In this document: piece after piece, positions 52,421-63,146 of the stretch | Layout: every line of letters starts with the position of its first letter | How positions within the stretch are numbered: position 1 is the stretch's first letter | Assembly (NCBI GenBank): GCA_034440615.1 | Contig: JAOTOM010003124.1 | Coordinates: 46,001-110,000, forward strand | Direction: 5' to 3' | DNA from: Ashinkailepas kermadecensis | Taxonomy: Eukaryota > Arthropoda > Thecostraca > Neolepadidae | Length of the DNA: 64,000 nucleotides | Translations under genes and position numbers: made by a program | Notes under the pieces: generated by a model | The model's input: the letters and a program-made list of their open reading frames with translations, nothing else | What the model was told of the DNA's origin: nothing | Database searches by the model: none

Positions 52421-52795
52421 GAAGAGCTCTTAGTTGTGTTACTACCCAGCGCTGCTCCAGCGGTCTTGATGTTTTGGCAGTTCCTCATAGTCAGCCTTAG
52501 TCATAACTTGTTCCTCTTGAGGAACAAACTATGGCCTGACCCAATCATGGGGTGTTGTTGCATAACTACTTGGTTGTCCTGCATCTTCGACCCAGAATTA
52601 CCTTCCCCATCATGCAAATATGTATCATGTCGAGCTGACAACCAGATTGTGAGCGAATATCTATCATGTCGAACGAACAGCCAGCTCTAGAGACGGTCGA
52701 GACCATTTTCGCTTCCTACTCTGGGGAAAATGTGGGATTCTTACCGGTCTACGGTGTTTGCCATGCACTGTGTTGCTCGGCATACAAATGGGAGT
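52421..52795. other. Unassigned sequence
   Basis: TATCATGTCGA occurs twice (52622, 52662). Nothing else is supported. Confidence 0.35.
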
Positions 52796-52808
52796 GATAC
52801 AGCTTGGT

Positions 52809-52969
52809 TGGTTGGTTATTGGTTTTACGACACGTCGACCGTTGAGTCATGTAGCGTCGCCAATCTCTCACGCCGATTGGTCGCGGGCGAAGAGTAGCGA
52901 CAGGTGAGACTCGAACCCACAACCTTTCGATTGTGAGACGAGCATCTTACCCCTAGACCACTCGTCCCC
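52809..52969 (-). mobile_element. tRNA-derived SINE, copy 2
   Basis: It is 161 bp long and nearly identical to the copy at 45544-45704, on the minus strand, with the tRNA-like head at 52969 and the AACC-type tail at 52809. The target duplication is GATACAGCTTGGT (52796-52808) and GATATAGCTTGGT (52970-52982), with one mismatch. Confidence 0.88.
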
Positions 52970-52982
52970 GATATAGCTTGGT

Positions 52983-53548
52983 CCCCTCCCCCCACACTGA
53001 TATGCCTGCCTTAACCTTATGTACATATCTCCTCGGCATAGTTCTTGCACTTCTTTGGGCTAGCTTTTTATGATACGTTCTCATCCTTATGCATGAATCG
53101 TGGGGCAGGATTGGTAGGAATGATCAGGAATGAAAAAAAGAAAATGCAGGTTAGAGATGTATTCACATTTCCTTAGTCAGCATAATTTCTTACGAGGACA
53201 GGTACAATTGGGAGGGAGCAGGCGTACACACCACCATGTGTACTCCTCTGGGAATGAGAGGCAATGAACGGCCGTGAGCAGTCAGCATTGGATATCAGTG
53301 AGCAGCATCCATTTTCAGCATTGTTCAAAATTAACAAAGCAACAGTTACTTTCGACAGACTTCAAAGAAGCCACTAAAAGTGTCCACAAGTGCACACACA
53401 CAGATTAATAAGCTTAGCCATAAAAACCAGATGTAGTCAGCTTAGCCACAAGATGTACACATCACCTGGCAGCTTCCCTGAATTGACCAACGCTAGCACA
53501 AGCATGGCTTGCAAACTAACTGCATAGGTTTGCATAGCTCTGTGCAGG
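52983..53548. other. Unassigned sequence
   Basis: AT-rich, no coding signal seen. Confidence 0.4.
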
Positions 53549-53810
53549 GGCAGATCCATGAATTTTCATGGGGGTACATGCCCGGAGGGGCGCCACTGCG
53601 AATGTACGTGGATACGTGGAGGGGCGCCCTTGCCTTCTGAGAGGTGTCTGGCTGAAAATTCAAAGGGGTGCACTCGAGCTTTCCCAGAGGGGTGCTCCCA
53701 CAAAGTGGCGATTCTAGCTTTATAAAAATATTGAGGTGGTGGCACACTCGAGCCTTCCCGAATGGACGCCTTTCCTTCCACGAGGGTGCCTTTTCTTCTC
53801 AGAAACATAA
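53549..53810 (+). mobile_element. Possible hAT-like terminal fragment
   Basis: It begins CAGGGGCAGATCCATGAATTT, continues with GGAGGGGCGCC twice, and has CACTCGAGC-TTCCC segments repeated near 53670 and 53745. It resembles the start at 52043 in terminal sequence. No partner end was found. Confidence 0.4.
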
Positions 53811-54655
53811 AACTGTGAAATCGTGATAGTGAAATCACAGAAGAATACATAAAAATACACAACTGCATTCTACATGTAAAACAGGTGACATCTTCAAGTA
53901 ATAGGAAATCTGAATAGCATTCAAAGTAGTACAACTATTCAAAGGTCCACGATAGCGATCGTTTTCCACATGCAACATCAACGAGCGGCCACTCGCCCGA
54001 AACCCCACACTCAAATATATAATTCAAACAGAGTCCATGGAACCAAAATGCTACCGCCCATGAGGCCTAGTATGCTTAACTACAAAGTGCACCCCCGGTT
54101 TCTATAAACAGTTCCTCTAATGAAGTATTTCGTGGTGATGGCACAGCTCATTACTAAAATGGTAGAAGGGAAATAGTTCCGTGAGTAGGGATAGTTGACG
54201 AAACGTCAACTGACAGGAATAATTATGGGACAGGAAGAGAGTTCGTTGGGCTTCGGGAATAATCAACCTTCTCTCCTTCCCTATCTCCAGCTAAATTGTT
54301 ATTGGATGTCACTTTTCATTCGCATAGAGCATTCAATTGTCCCGAAAATGTATGGGTACCTGAAGCAACTATAGCCCAACTGGAATACAATTAATGATAG
54401 AACCACGGACTCGTATGACGTGGTACGCCAGAGCCTCCCCACTATTTGCCACTAGTTAGCTGCATAAGTCGATAGGTTGTTGCATTGAATGACAAATGTC
54501 CCTCTGTCGGTGGTGGCCGTACTTGTAGTTTCCGTGTCTGCCGACAGATATTCCGACTGGGCCGGATATTTGTTGTACTAGAAGGCAATCATCCCTGTAC
54601 CGCCGGTAGACACCATAGCAAAGCATCCGTACTTACCGTCCTACACTACTTGTAG
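53811..54655. other. Unassigned sequence
   Basis: No gene recognised. Downstream exons of the SPATA6-like gene could lie here, but none was identified. Confidence 0.35.
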
Positions 54656-55293
54656 ACAGGTAACTGTGGAGCACGTGTCCATGCATGCCACGATGTAGCC
54701 ATACTTGAAGTCATCGGTCGGTGCCCGTACCTGCTGGAAGGTGGTTCTATCTGAAGAGCCAATACCTGTCGGTAGGTGTCCGTACCTGCACGCAGGTGGC
54801 TGTACCTGCTGACAGATTGTGCCGGTAAGTGTCCGTACATCCATGTAGGTGGCTGTACCTGGGTCCTGGTGGCAGTTGGTGCTGGTAAGTGTCAGTACCT
54901 CCACATAGGTGGCTGTACCTGCTGACAGATGGTGTCGGTAAATGCCCGTGCTTGCAAGCAGGTGGCTGTACCTGCTGGCAGGCGGTCCTATCTGAAGAGC
55001 CCACACCTGTCGGCAAGTGCCCGTACCTCCATGTAGGTGGCTGTACCTGCTGGCAGTTGGTGTCGGTAAGTGCCGTGCTTGCAAGCAGGTGGCTGACAGA
55101 TGATGTCGGTAAGTGTCGGTACCCGCACGTAGGTGGCTATACCTGCTGGCAGGCGGTCCTATCTGAGTACCTGCTGACAGTCGGTCGTATTTGAAGATCC
55201 CACATCTATCGGTAAATGGTCGTACTTGAAATGTCCATACCCACCAATAGGTGTCGGCGCACCTAGTCTGTATCGGTCGGAGGGTGTCCGTAC
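54656..55293 (-). repeat. Intronic minisatellite built on the exon-5 splice-donor sequence
   Basis: On the minus strand, units carry GCAGGTACGGACAC and CAGGTACAGCCACCT, spaced about 30-60 bp, through the whole segment. The first unit is the 5' splice site of the SPATA6-like exon ending at 55294 (GGCAG|GTACGGACAC). Confidence 0.8.
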
Positions 55294-55633
55294 CTGCCGG
55301 CATGTAGCCCGCGTCCGCGTGATGCACGGCACCGGGCCGCTCCAGTGAGCGGGACCGCCGGCGGGCGGCGGCCGTGGTGGCGACGGTGGCGCGCGGCACC
55401 CGCTCGGCGCTGGCGCTGCGCGGCCGGTCGGCGCAGGCGCAGTGGCAGTGTCGGCCGCGACCGACCGGCACCAGCGCGCCCAGACTGCGCGAGCGCAGGC
55501 GGGGCCGCCGGTCGGTCGGCGCGCCCGGCTGTCGACCAATGAGAGCGGCGTCAGCGCGTCGCCAGGCGAACGGCGGCCGCTCGTCCTGTCCGTCCTGCCC
55601 GCCCTGCTGGCGCTGCTGCTTCGTAGCGGGGTC
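55294..55633 (-). CDS. SPATA6: SPATA6-like gene, exon 5 (Arg/Ser/Gln-rich)
   Basis: The acceptor GACGCCACGCAG and the donor GGCAG|GTACGG bound 340 nt, read in phase 0 from the previous exon. The product is Gln/Gly-rich, then strongly basic: RRPRLRSRSLGAL, RPRSASAERVPRATV, RRRSRSLERPG. Vertebrate SPATA6 also has a Lys/Arg/Ser-rich region (KSKSPERS-like) after its conserved N-terminus. The acceptor choice is inferred from phase; an earlier acceptor cannot be excluded. The frame stays open through the downstream minisatellite, so retention of that intron would extend the protein. Confidence 0.6.
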
Positions 55634-57321
55634 CTGCGTGGCGTCACAGCTGTCAGTGCACAAGGTCACCACTGCAGCATCAGCCATGCTTACTCTGAAT
55701 ACCCGAAGCAGCATCAAATTGTCTACAGGATTGGTGCATAAAAATGTCTAGAGGGCACCGCGATCAAAATATATACTGTCAGCACGGCGAAAACAAGCTA
55801 CATATCAAGGAACATGAGGCATAGGCCAAGAGAATGCAGAGACATGCAGTGGCGCTGACAAGATGATCGATAGCATCTGTTCTGAGACTATTCCACTGCA
55901 GACCATAGGCGCATACATAGCCTGTATTTATTAATGGTGGTACGCAAACTTTCACTGATATCCATAAAATGTGGTACAAGTGAAGAGAAACAGCCAAATG
56001 AAGATACAAATGGCTGTCATCGCGGCTATCATCACCATCACCACTGCACCACTCCTATTGCTATTCTGATCACTGATATCCCTATCAGCTTGATATTTCA
56101 AGAAGTCCAAACTGGACCTCAGTCAAACTTAAGTTAGCTTAAGTCAATATTAATGCTTAAGTCAATGTTCTGCTATGTATGCATAGCAATGTCAAATAAA
56201 AACATACGATGTGGTCTATAATCCACCCACCCCTCTCTTTCTGCTCCCAGGCAGTTGAGCACATGGGTCAATATTTGTTACAATCGATAGTAAAGTACGA
56301 GTGAACCTACTGCCATCACACGAAAGTTTCACATGAGCGATTGCTACGCTTTTGAGCACAGACATATTTTCTTGATTACAGTGCTTAAATTCTTACTCTC
56401 TTCACCCAGGAAGAGACCTTGTGCACTGACAGCTGCACAAAGTTGAGTCTAATGCGATGGTACTCGACCTTTACATCCAGATTTTCACAAATTTGGATCA
56501 CAAGAATGCCTCTGGAGTACTCACAAACTTTGTTCACGGAACGGATTTTAAGGAGTCGGATGATGGCTTTGAGGACGCACCTTTCTATTCGTAGTGAGCT
56601 GTATGGTGGCATACCATGCACCCGCAAAACTTGCCATGTATTTCACACCACACTGTCGCCAGCGGCAGGAAGCTGTATTACGGAGGCTTTGTTTCGAACC
56701 CAGAGGGCTCACGTGCTAATCGAGCATGTGCTTTCAGTGATGCAATTTGCCGAGTGCATCGCATCAGAGGGCAGTTAGCTCCTGGGTGGCCACAGAACAC
56801 GAAGGGTAATGCTACCATGATCGGTAGACACGGAACCGCATTAGACTCAACTGTGCTTATAATAAACTTCCCTAGCTCGCCCAGCGTCCCTAATCGTGCC
56901 TTATACTGGCAATAAATACTACCATCAAATATAATTATCATTGCCATGCATATATACCATGTATGGTAATTGTAGTTGTTAGATATGCCATGCATTCAAT
57001 TCCAACACTTAAGTTCATGGTCATTTAACATCGGTGGTACCGTGCCAAATTATGCGGAGCCGTCCGAATATACTGAACATGATGAACACAGGAGCATAGT
57101 CTGTCACCATCGCATGTCACATGAGGCTCCAGTATCACTTTTATGTTATTGACATTAATCGGTCCATGTCGGCATAAAGATTCTATAACACAAGATAAAT
57201 GATACTGCATAGCCCTTGGATGATAAAAATGAGCAACATGCTTCAATATACTGTAATTGGGCATAGTTGGGATATAGCTTGCATGGTTTCCAGACAGCTA
57301 GGCGCGATAAGTGGAATTTAC
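55634..57321 (-). other. SPATA6-like intron 4
   Basis: The donor is AAG|GTAAAT at 57321. It contains a 21-bp inverted match (55647-55667 against 56415-56435). Open frames at 56385-56778 have no recognised domain. Confidence 0.5.
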
Positions 57322-57456
57322 CTTAACTATGGCGAGCTCGGTGCGAGAAGGGCTGGTATAGCGCACAGTTCGCCGACTGGGCGATCTGTCCATCGAGGTG
57401 CGCACCTCCTTCACGGTGGTCTTGGTAGACACCTCCAATCGCGGAGAGAGAGCGCC
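57322..57456 (-). CDS. SPATA6: SPATA6-like gene, exon 4
   Basis: Exactly 45 codons, phase 0 at both ends, lie between CTGCCACAG and AAG|GTAAAT. The product starts GALSPRLEVSTKTTVKEV, which parallels the NAPRLEFSTTSVITE segment of vertebrate SPATA6. It then continues with SPSRRTVRYTSPSRTELA. It joins in frame to exon 3. Confidence 0.72.
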
Positions 57457-58070
57457 CTGTGGCAGGCAGGTGGAGAACGTCGGGTGGCCAGGCGTGTCGC
57501 CGGGTGTCTGCCTGTGGTCCGTCGGGTGTCAGTCGCATCGACGGGTGTCCGCCTGCGATACGTCAGCCGTCAGTCGCGTCGGGGATGTCAGTCTTTGGCA
57601 CCTCAGGTGGTCAGCTGATGTCAGTAGGTGTCTGCCTTTGGTACGGCAGGTGGTCAGTAGTATCGGCTGGTGTCAGTCATATCGGCTGGTGTCAGTCATA
57701 TCGGCTGGTGTCAGTCGTATCGGCTGATGTTAATCGTATCGGCTGGTGTCAGCCGTTGATACATCAGGTGTCAATCACGACGGGTAATGTCTGTGCAGTA
57801 CATGTGTCTTCTTCCTGTGACGTTTGTCACCTGTCAATACACGCTCAGAATAAAAGCGATATACGAGTATGGCTGTTATTGCTGAGACATGTTAAGTCCA
57901 GGCCACATACGAAAACGGCGATAGACCAGTTAGAGTTTAACAATGGATAAGTCTTACGTCCAGAGTCTGGAAGTCATACTTTCCTTTCTCCCAGAAGAGC
58001 TACCCACTGTCCGGAAAGTGCACAGTGGGCTCCATGCATAGGTTATATCCCCAGGAAGGCCGTCACTGAC
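57457..58070 (-). other. SPATA6-like intron 3 with a 19-bp minisatellite
   Basis: TATCGGCTGGTGTCAGTCA units lie at about 57658-57765. A duplicated piece of the exon-3 end (AAGTGCACAGTGGGCTCCATG) lies at 58014-58036. Confidence 0.6.
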
Positions 58071-58289
58071 CGGGAAGTGCACAGTGGGCTCCATGAGCAG
58101 GTCCAGATCGGCGCCCGAGTACTGTGGCGTGGTAGTGATGTTGGGAAACAGGAACTCGCGCGCAGATGTCTCGAATGTGGCCAGCACGGCGTCCGCCTGC
58201 AGGGGCAGCCGCTGCACCAGCTCCATGTAAACCAGTTCATGCTCCAGGATGTCGTCCAGCTCGGCCAGGTGGAATGCCCGTCGGAACAC
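58071..58289 (-). CDS. SPATA6: SPATA6-like gene, exon 3
   Basis: Exactly 73 codons, phase 0 at both ends, lie between TGTTTCTCAG and CCG|GTCAGT. The product contains LEHELVYMELVQRLP and TFETSAREFLFPN, which align with the N-terminal domain of SPATA6 (LEYDTAVFELIQLVP; YDENTRDFMFPG). In mammals the protein is a sperm neck-region component needed for the head-tail coupling apparatus; the role here is inferred only from homology. Confidence 0.8.
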
Positions 58290-58873
58290 CTGAGAAACAC
58301 ACCGACTGGGCTCAGCCATCTCTCTTTCAGAGAACCCACAGAACAACAATAGGTGAGCTACTCACCACATAATGGTAATGGAGGGTTTCTGTTTTCATTG
58401 CTACTAACTGCATAAGAAATGTCTCTTTTAATCCAACACAGTAACTCTACCACGATAAAACCTGGGGGTGAAAGTAGAGTGATCGAATGACTTGACCTAT
58501 GCAATGCTAAGACGAGGTCATGACTTGATTTTGACCTGCCCGGTACCTTACAAGACGAACTCCTGAAGTTCATAGACTGGGATATTTGAAACAAATTGGC
58601 AGCCCCTGTCCAGGTTCAAGAAAATGCTTATTGGGCACAGCCCACCATTGTAATATGTCATGTCAGTACACTTGGTGGCATGCCTATCACCAATAGTGCA
58701 GGTACATGATTCCAAACTATTGACTCCAACATTGCTGATAAATTAGGTCCTTGGATCACTTGGCATCTCAAACATATAATTCACATACTGTATGGCATGT
58801 TTGTAGCTGTGATTGCACAGTGTTATGCAGATGTTTAGTTTGAAAATAACAAAACAACTATGTCCTTACTGAC
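58290..58873 (-). other. SPATA6-like intron 2
   Basis: Donor AAAAG|GTCAGT and acceptor TTTCTCAG. No other feature is seen. Confidence 0.6.
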
Positions 58874-59011
58874 CTTTTCAACCACAAACCCTTCATGGAA
58901 CATTAATGGAAAAACTGGAGCAGCATCTCTGGTTTGAATATGTTGACCCAGAAGGCAGATGCTCAGGTACACAGTTCCTCTGCTTGACAGCCATACTCCA
59001 GGACAGGACAC
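58874..59011 (-). CDS. SPATA6: SPATA6-like gene, exon 2
   Basis: Exactly 46 codons, phase 0 at both ends, lie between ATATCACACAG and AAAAG|GTCAGT. The product starts VSCPGVWLSSRGTVYLSICL and includes APVFPLMFHEGFVVEK. It matches the SPATA6 N-terminal domain (VTCPGVVLKDKEDIYLSICVFGQ-type sequence, then FPLVF and FEK). This is the strongest single piece of evidence for the gene. The first coding exon, with the start codon, was not found and probably lies beyond the right edge. Confidence 0.85.
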
Positions 59012-59084
59012 CTGTGTGATATAGCACAATTGTCATCACTGTCTGATAAAAAAGCAATTAGCATGTCAGACATGATAACAGAAA

Positions 59085-59478
59085 TGATTTAACAGAAATG
59101 ATACAATTAGATGTCATCAATTCAAAATTATTGTTTGTTATTTGGGCTTTAGGGTGCGCCGACAACTATGGTCATATTGCATCAATTCAACATTAAAGTT
59201 AATCACAGCAGGACAAGGTTAAGACAGTCTTTCTTCACAAACAGGGTACTAGAACATTGGAACCAGCTGCCAGAAACCAGTGCCAGTAGGAGCACACTGA
59301 GCATCTTTAAAAACAGCATAGACACACATTATAAGAAAAGAGGGCTTGCTTTTCGGTATTCCAGGGAGGGCTGTTCGACGGATTTGGTGGGCAACTGGTT
59401 CAGTGTCCAGAGTGCAACCAAGAAGGGCCCTTGTGGCTCATAGTTGCACTGATCTTTTATGTCTTTATGTCTAAAACA
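59085..59478 (+). mobile_element. CR1/L2-type LINE 3' fragment with nested I-tail
   Basis: The fragment encodes the ORF2 C-terminus (KVNHSRTRLRQSFFTNRV, EHWNQLPETSASRS) and the 3' tail with TTTATGTCTTTATGTC. It lies in the first detected intron of the SPATA6-like gene, on the opposite strand. It is interrupted at 59131-59180. Confidence 0.82.
59131..59180 (-). mobile_element. 50-bp I-type LINE tail with 15-bp target duplication
   Basis: The insert TTGTTTGTTATTTGGGCTTT... to GGTCATATTGC (plus strand) is flanked by ATCAATTCAAAATTA (59116-59130) and ATCAATTCAACATTA (59181-59195), with one mismatch. The duplicated bases are CR1 sequence, so this insertion is younger than that CR1 copy. Confidence 0.85.
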
Positions 59479-59875
59479 TGCAAACATGCAGTGCATTCTG
59501 TATATGCTTCATTGTGCTGTCCTTCATAAGATTAGTAAAGGAAATATTGTTGGTAAACATAGGTGTATTTTATCAGCATTTACTTCCCTTCCAAGGTAGC
59601 TATAGAAGGTTCCCTTCCAAGGTTGCTCTGGATATGACAATTGCATGTCATTACTTCACAAGCTTTATTTTAAAGTGTATTGTGCCATTTCTAAAGAAAA
59701 AGTTACCTTGCCTGGACATGCTCAGCTTAACTAAAGAATGGGAGTGGGAGTGGCAGTAGGATGGAATGGATTGAAAGTAGTATAATGATGGCGACACCAA
59801 TTTCGGGACTGCCCTACTAGGTACATAGATGCCTATATACCTACATTCATGCAATATTAACATTATACTTGTCCA
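59479..59875. other. Unassigned sequence
   Basis: No gene. CTTCCAAGGT is duplicated near 59590 and 59614, and TACATAGATGCCTATATACC lies near 59820. Confidence 0.35.
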
Positions 59876-61547
59876 TAAAGACATAAAGACATAAAAGATC
59901 AGTGCAACTATGAGCCACAAGGGCCCTTCTTGGTTGCACTTTGTACACTGAACCAGTTGCCCACCAAATCTGTCAATCAACCCTCCCTGGAATACAGAAA
60001 AACAAGCCCCTATTCTTATAATGATTGTCTATGCCGTTTTTAAAGATGTTCAGTGTATTGCTACTGACAATTGTTCCTGGCAGCTGGTTCCAGTGTTCTA
60101 CTACCCTGTTGGTGAAGAAATACTGTCTTAACCTTGTTCTGCTGTGATTCACTTTAATTTTGAATTGATGACCTCTAATTGCATCATTTCTGTTAAATTC
60201 AAACATTTCCCTGAGATATCCCTGTTCCTGACCATGAACAAATTTAAAAACCTCGATGAGATCTCCTCTCAGCCTTCTATATCTAAGTGAAAACATATTC
60301 AATTTCTTCAATCCTTCCTCATATGCCAGGTTGCCTATACCGTTAACCATTTTTGTTGCCCTCTTTTGTACTCTCTCTAAAAGCCAACAATCTTTCTCAT
60401 AACTAGGGGACCAAGCTTGGACACAGTATTCCAAATGTGGCCTGACATATGCACAGTAAAGCTTCCTGATGACCTCCTCACTTTTGTATGACACATTCCT
60501 CTGTATCTCCCCAAGCATTCTTAGTGCCATTCTTCTTGGCTTCTTTTTGGTCTGTTCTGATGCCCCCAATTTTGTGTTCAAAATAACACCTAAGTCCTTC
60601 TCCTGCTGAGTCACAGATAGTACTTGGCCATCCATCAAGTATGGCACCTTCATATGCTGCCTACCTACATGCATGACTTTGCACTTATCAAAATTAAACT
60701 TCATTTGCCATTTTTCGGACCACTTCACAAGCTCGTCTAAGTCGTTCTGCAGCAAAACCTGCTCATTGTGCCCTGTTATTGCCCTAAAGATCTTCAAATC
60801 ATCCGCAAATTTCAAAACCTTACTGCTTACGCCACATTCAATGCTATTCTCAAATATAATGAACAACAGTGGCCCCAGTACCGACCCCTGAGGGACACCA
60901 CTAAGAACATTTTGCCATGATGACTTTGTACCATTTAGCATCACTCTCTGCTGTCTATCTGAAAGCCACAACTCAATCCATTTTAGGATGCTACCTGCAA
61001 TGCCATGGACCTGAAGCTGCATCATTAACCGTTCATGGGGTACCTTGTCAAAGGCCTTACTAAAGTCAAGATATGCTACATCAACCTGATTTCCCTGATC
61101 AAATTGTTCTGTAGCAAAATTTAAAAAGTCCAAGAGATTTGTGAGACACGATCTCCCTTTTCTAAACCCATGTTGAGTATCTTGAATCAATCTGTTTCCT
61201 TCCAGAAAACTAACTATTCTATCTTTGATAATTGATTCGAGTACCTTGCAGACTAGGGATGTGAGGCTTACTGGCCTATAATTTTCAACTTTCCCTCGTT
61301 CTCCTTTCTTGAAAATAGGAACTACATTTGCCCTTTTCCAATCTGTTGGAATTTTATTTTGTGAAACTGATCTACAAAATATTATACTAAGTGGAATTGC
61401 CAGTTCCTTTTCAGCTTCCCGCAATACCCTAGCATAAATTTCATCAGGTCCTGCTGCCTTGTTTGGCTTTATTTTTCTGATATAATTGAAAACAACATCA
61501 CTATCAATGAAATGTCCACTTGCATACAAGCTTAGGGCCAGATACAA
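59876..61547 (-). pseudogene. CR1/L2-type LINE: reverse transcriptase, long 5'-truncated copy
   Basis: A 524-codon uninterrupted frame (61547-59973) covers nearly the whole reverse transcriptase: NKAAGPDEIYARVL, PTDWKRANVVPIFKKGERG, NYRPVSLTSLVCK, QHGFRKGRSCLTNLL, YLDFSKAFDKVPH, GVPQGSVLGPLLFIIF and the catalytic LKFADDLKIFR. The thumb (DLGVILNTKLGASEQ; RPHLEYCVQAWSP; LLERVQKRATKM) and the C-terminal FKIKVNHSRTRLRQYFFTN and EHWNQLPG follow. The 3' tail repeats (TTTATGTC on the minus strand) are at about 59876-59900. The endonuclease and the start are missing. The intact frame suggests it is the youngest LINE here. Confidence 0.88.
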
Positions 61548-62234
61548 AAACAGTTTGTTCTATGACCAGTGTGTCCAAATTCACTACTACACAGCAGGAT
61601 GTAAATAAAACACATTATTCCTGGAGAATTTGTGATGACAAATGGAAATGGAGGCACATTCAGATTATCCCTTACCTAAAAATAAGCAAAAACTGATTTT
61701 GTTCTTTACAATCACCAAAAATTTCGAAGTTATCACAATTCAGTTCAAACTACATCTACCTCCTTGTTTTCACCTCTGAAATTATTAAATTCGATATACT
61801 GCCTGTCACCCACCATGCTCCCATTCAGGCCCATAGCTAGACCGAGGCACAGTGGGCCCACAAAGAACACACACACACACAAAGAATGGTTCAACAATTT
61901 TAAAGTTAAAATTTGCCAGCAACTATGTATTAAGCAAGTGGTATACATCTCCATCCAAGTGCACCATCCTATGCAAATGATTGCCATTGAACACATTGAT
62001 CGTGGACAGCTGTATTGAGCATTTGCCATAAAATTAATCCATACCTTGTGCATCCAGCACAGCTGAACCCAAACACAGATAATCAAGGAATCATTTATGT
62101 AGCTTAACACCCAAAATATTTTCAAGTATTGGAATAACAAGAATATCTGCTGAAAACCCACGTAAAGATAGGAAAGAGTAGCTATGTGCAAGAATGAAGC
62201 TACAAAATATGAAGTTTTACACATTCAACTGATC
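61548..62234. other. Unassigned sequence between LINE copies
   Basis: Short frames only (for example 62224-61745 minus, 159 codons, hydrophobic, not recognised). A (CA)n run lies at 61868-61882. Confidence 0.35.
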
Positions 62235-63146
62235 CATGATATTCAGTTAGTTAGTTAGTTATTTGGGCTTCAGGGTGCAATGACTGCATTGGTCATAAAG
62301 ACATAAAAACATAAAAGATCAGTGCAACTATGAGCCACAAGGGCCCTTCTTGGTTGCACTCTGTACACTGAACCAGTTTTCCACCAAATGCGCCAATCAA
62401 CTCTCCCTGGAATACAGAAAAACAAGCCCCCTATTCTTATAATGATTGTCTATGCTGTTTTTAAAGATGTTCAATGTGTTGCTACTGACAATAGTTTCTG
62501 GCAGCTGGTTCCAGTGTTCTACTACCCTGTTGGTGAAGAAAGACTGTCTTAACCTTGTCCTGCTGTGATTAACTTTAATTTTGAATTGATGACCTCTAAT
62601 TGCATCATTTCTGTTAAATTCAAACAGTTCCCTGAGATAACCCTGTTCCTGACCATGAACAAATGTAAAGACCTCGATGAGATCTCCTCTCAGCCTTCTA
62701 TATCTAAGTGAAAACATGTTCAGTTTCTTCAATCTTTCCTCATATACCAGGTTGCCTATGCCATTTACCATTTTCGTTGCCCTCTTTTGTACTCTCTCTA
62801 AAAGCCAACAATCTTTTTCATAACTAGGGGACCAAGCTTGGACACAGTATTCCAAATGTGGCCTGACATATGCACAGTAAAGCTTCCTGATGACTTCCTC
62901 ACTTTTGTATGATACATTCCTATTTATTGCCCAAAGCATTCTTAGTGCCTTCTTCCTGGCTTCTTTGGTCTGTTCTGATGCCCCCAATTTTGTTTCAAAA
63001 TAACACCTAAGTCCTTCTCATATGATGCCCATAACAATACTAGTTCTTTAAAAGTTGAAACATTGCATATTCTAGCAAAATCTACAGAATAGGGTAGTTA
63101 GTTAGCCATTTGGGCTTTAGGGCATGTTGACAACATGATATTCAGT
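62235..63146 (-). mobile_element. 886-bp composite insertion: I-tails with a CR1 copy inside
   Basis: The exact 13-bp duplication CATGATATTCAGT at 62235-62247 and 63134-63146 brackets the block. Inside, from left on the plus strand, are an I-type tail (62248-62293), a CR1 3' copy (about 62294-63020), the rest of an I-type 3' end (GATGCCCATAAC, about 63025-63036) and another I-type tail (about 63094-63133). Confidence 0.78.
62397..62987 (-). pseudogene. CR1/L2-type LINE ORF2 C-terminal fragment
   Basis: The 196-codon frame is nearly identical to the thumb and C-terminus of the copy at 59973-61547 (RPHLEYCVQAWSPSYEKD, LLERVQKRATKMVNG, GDLIEVFTFVHGQEQ, FKIKVNHSRTRLRQSFFTN). It is 5'-truncated at about 63020 and inserted within an I-type 3' end. 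Confidence 0.87.
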
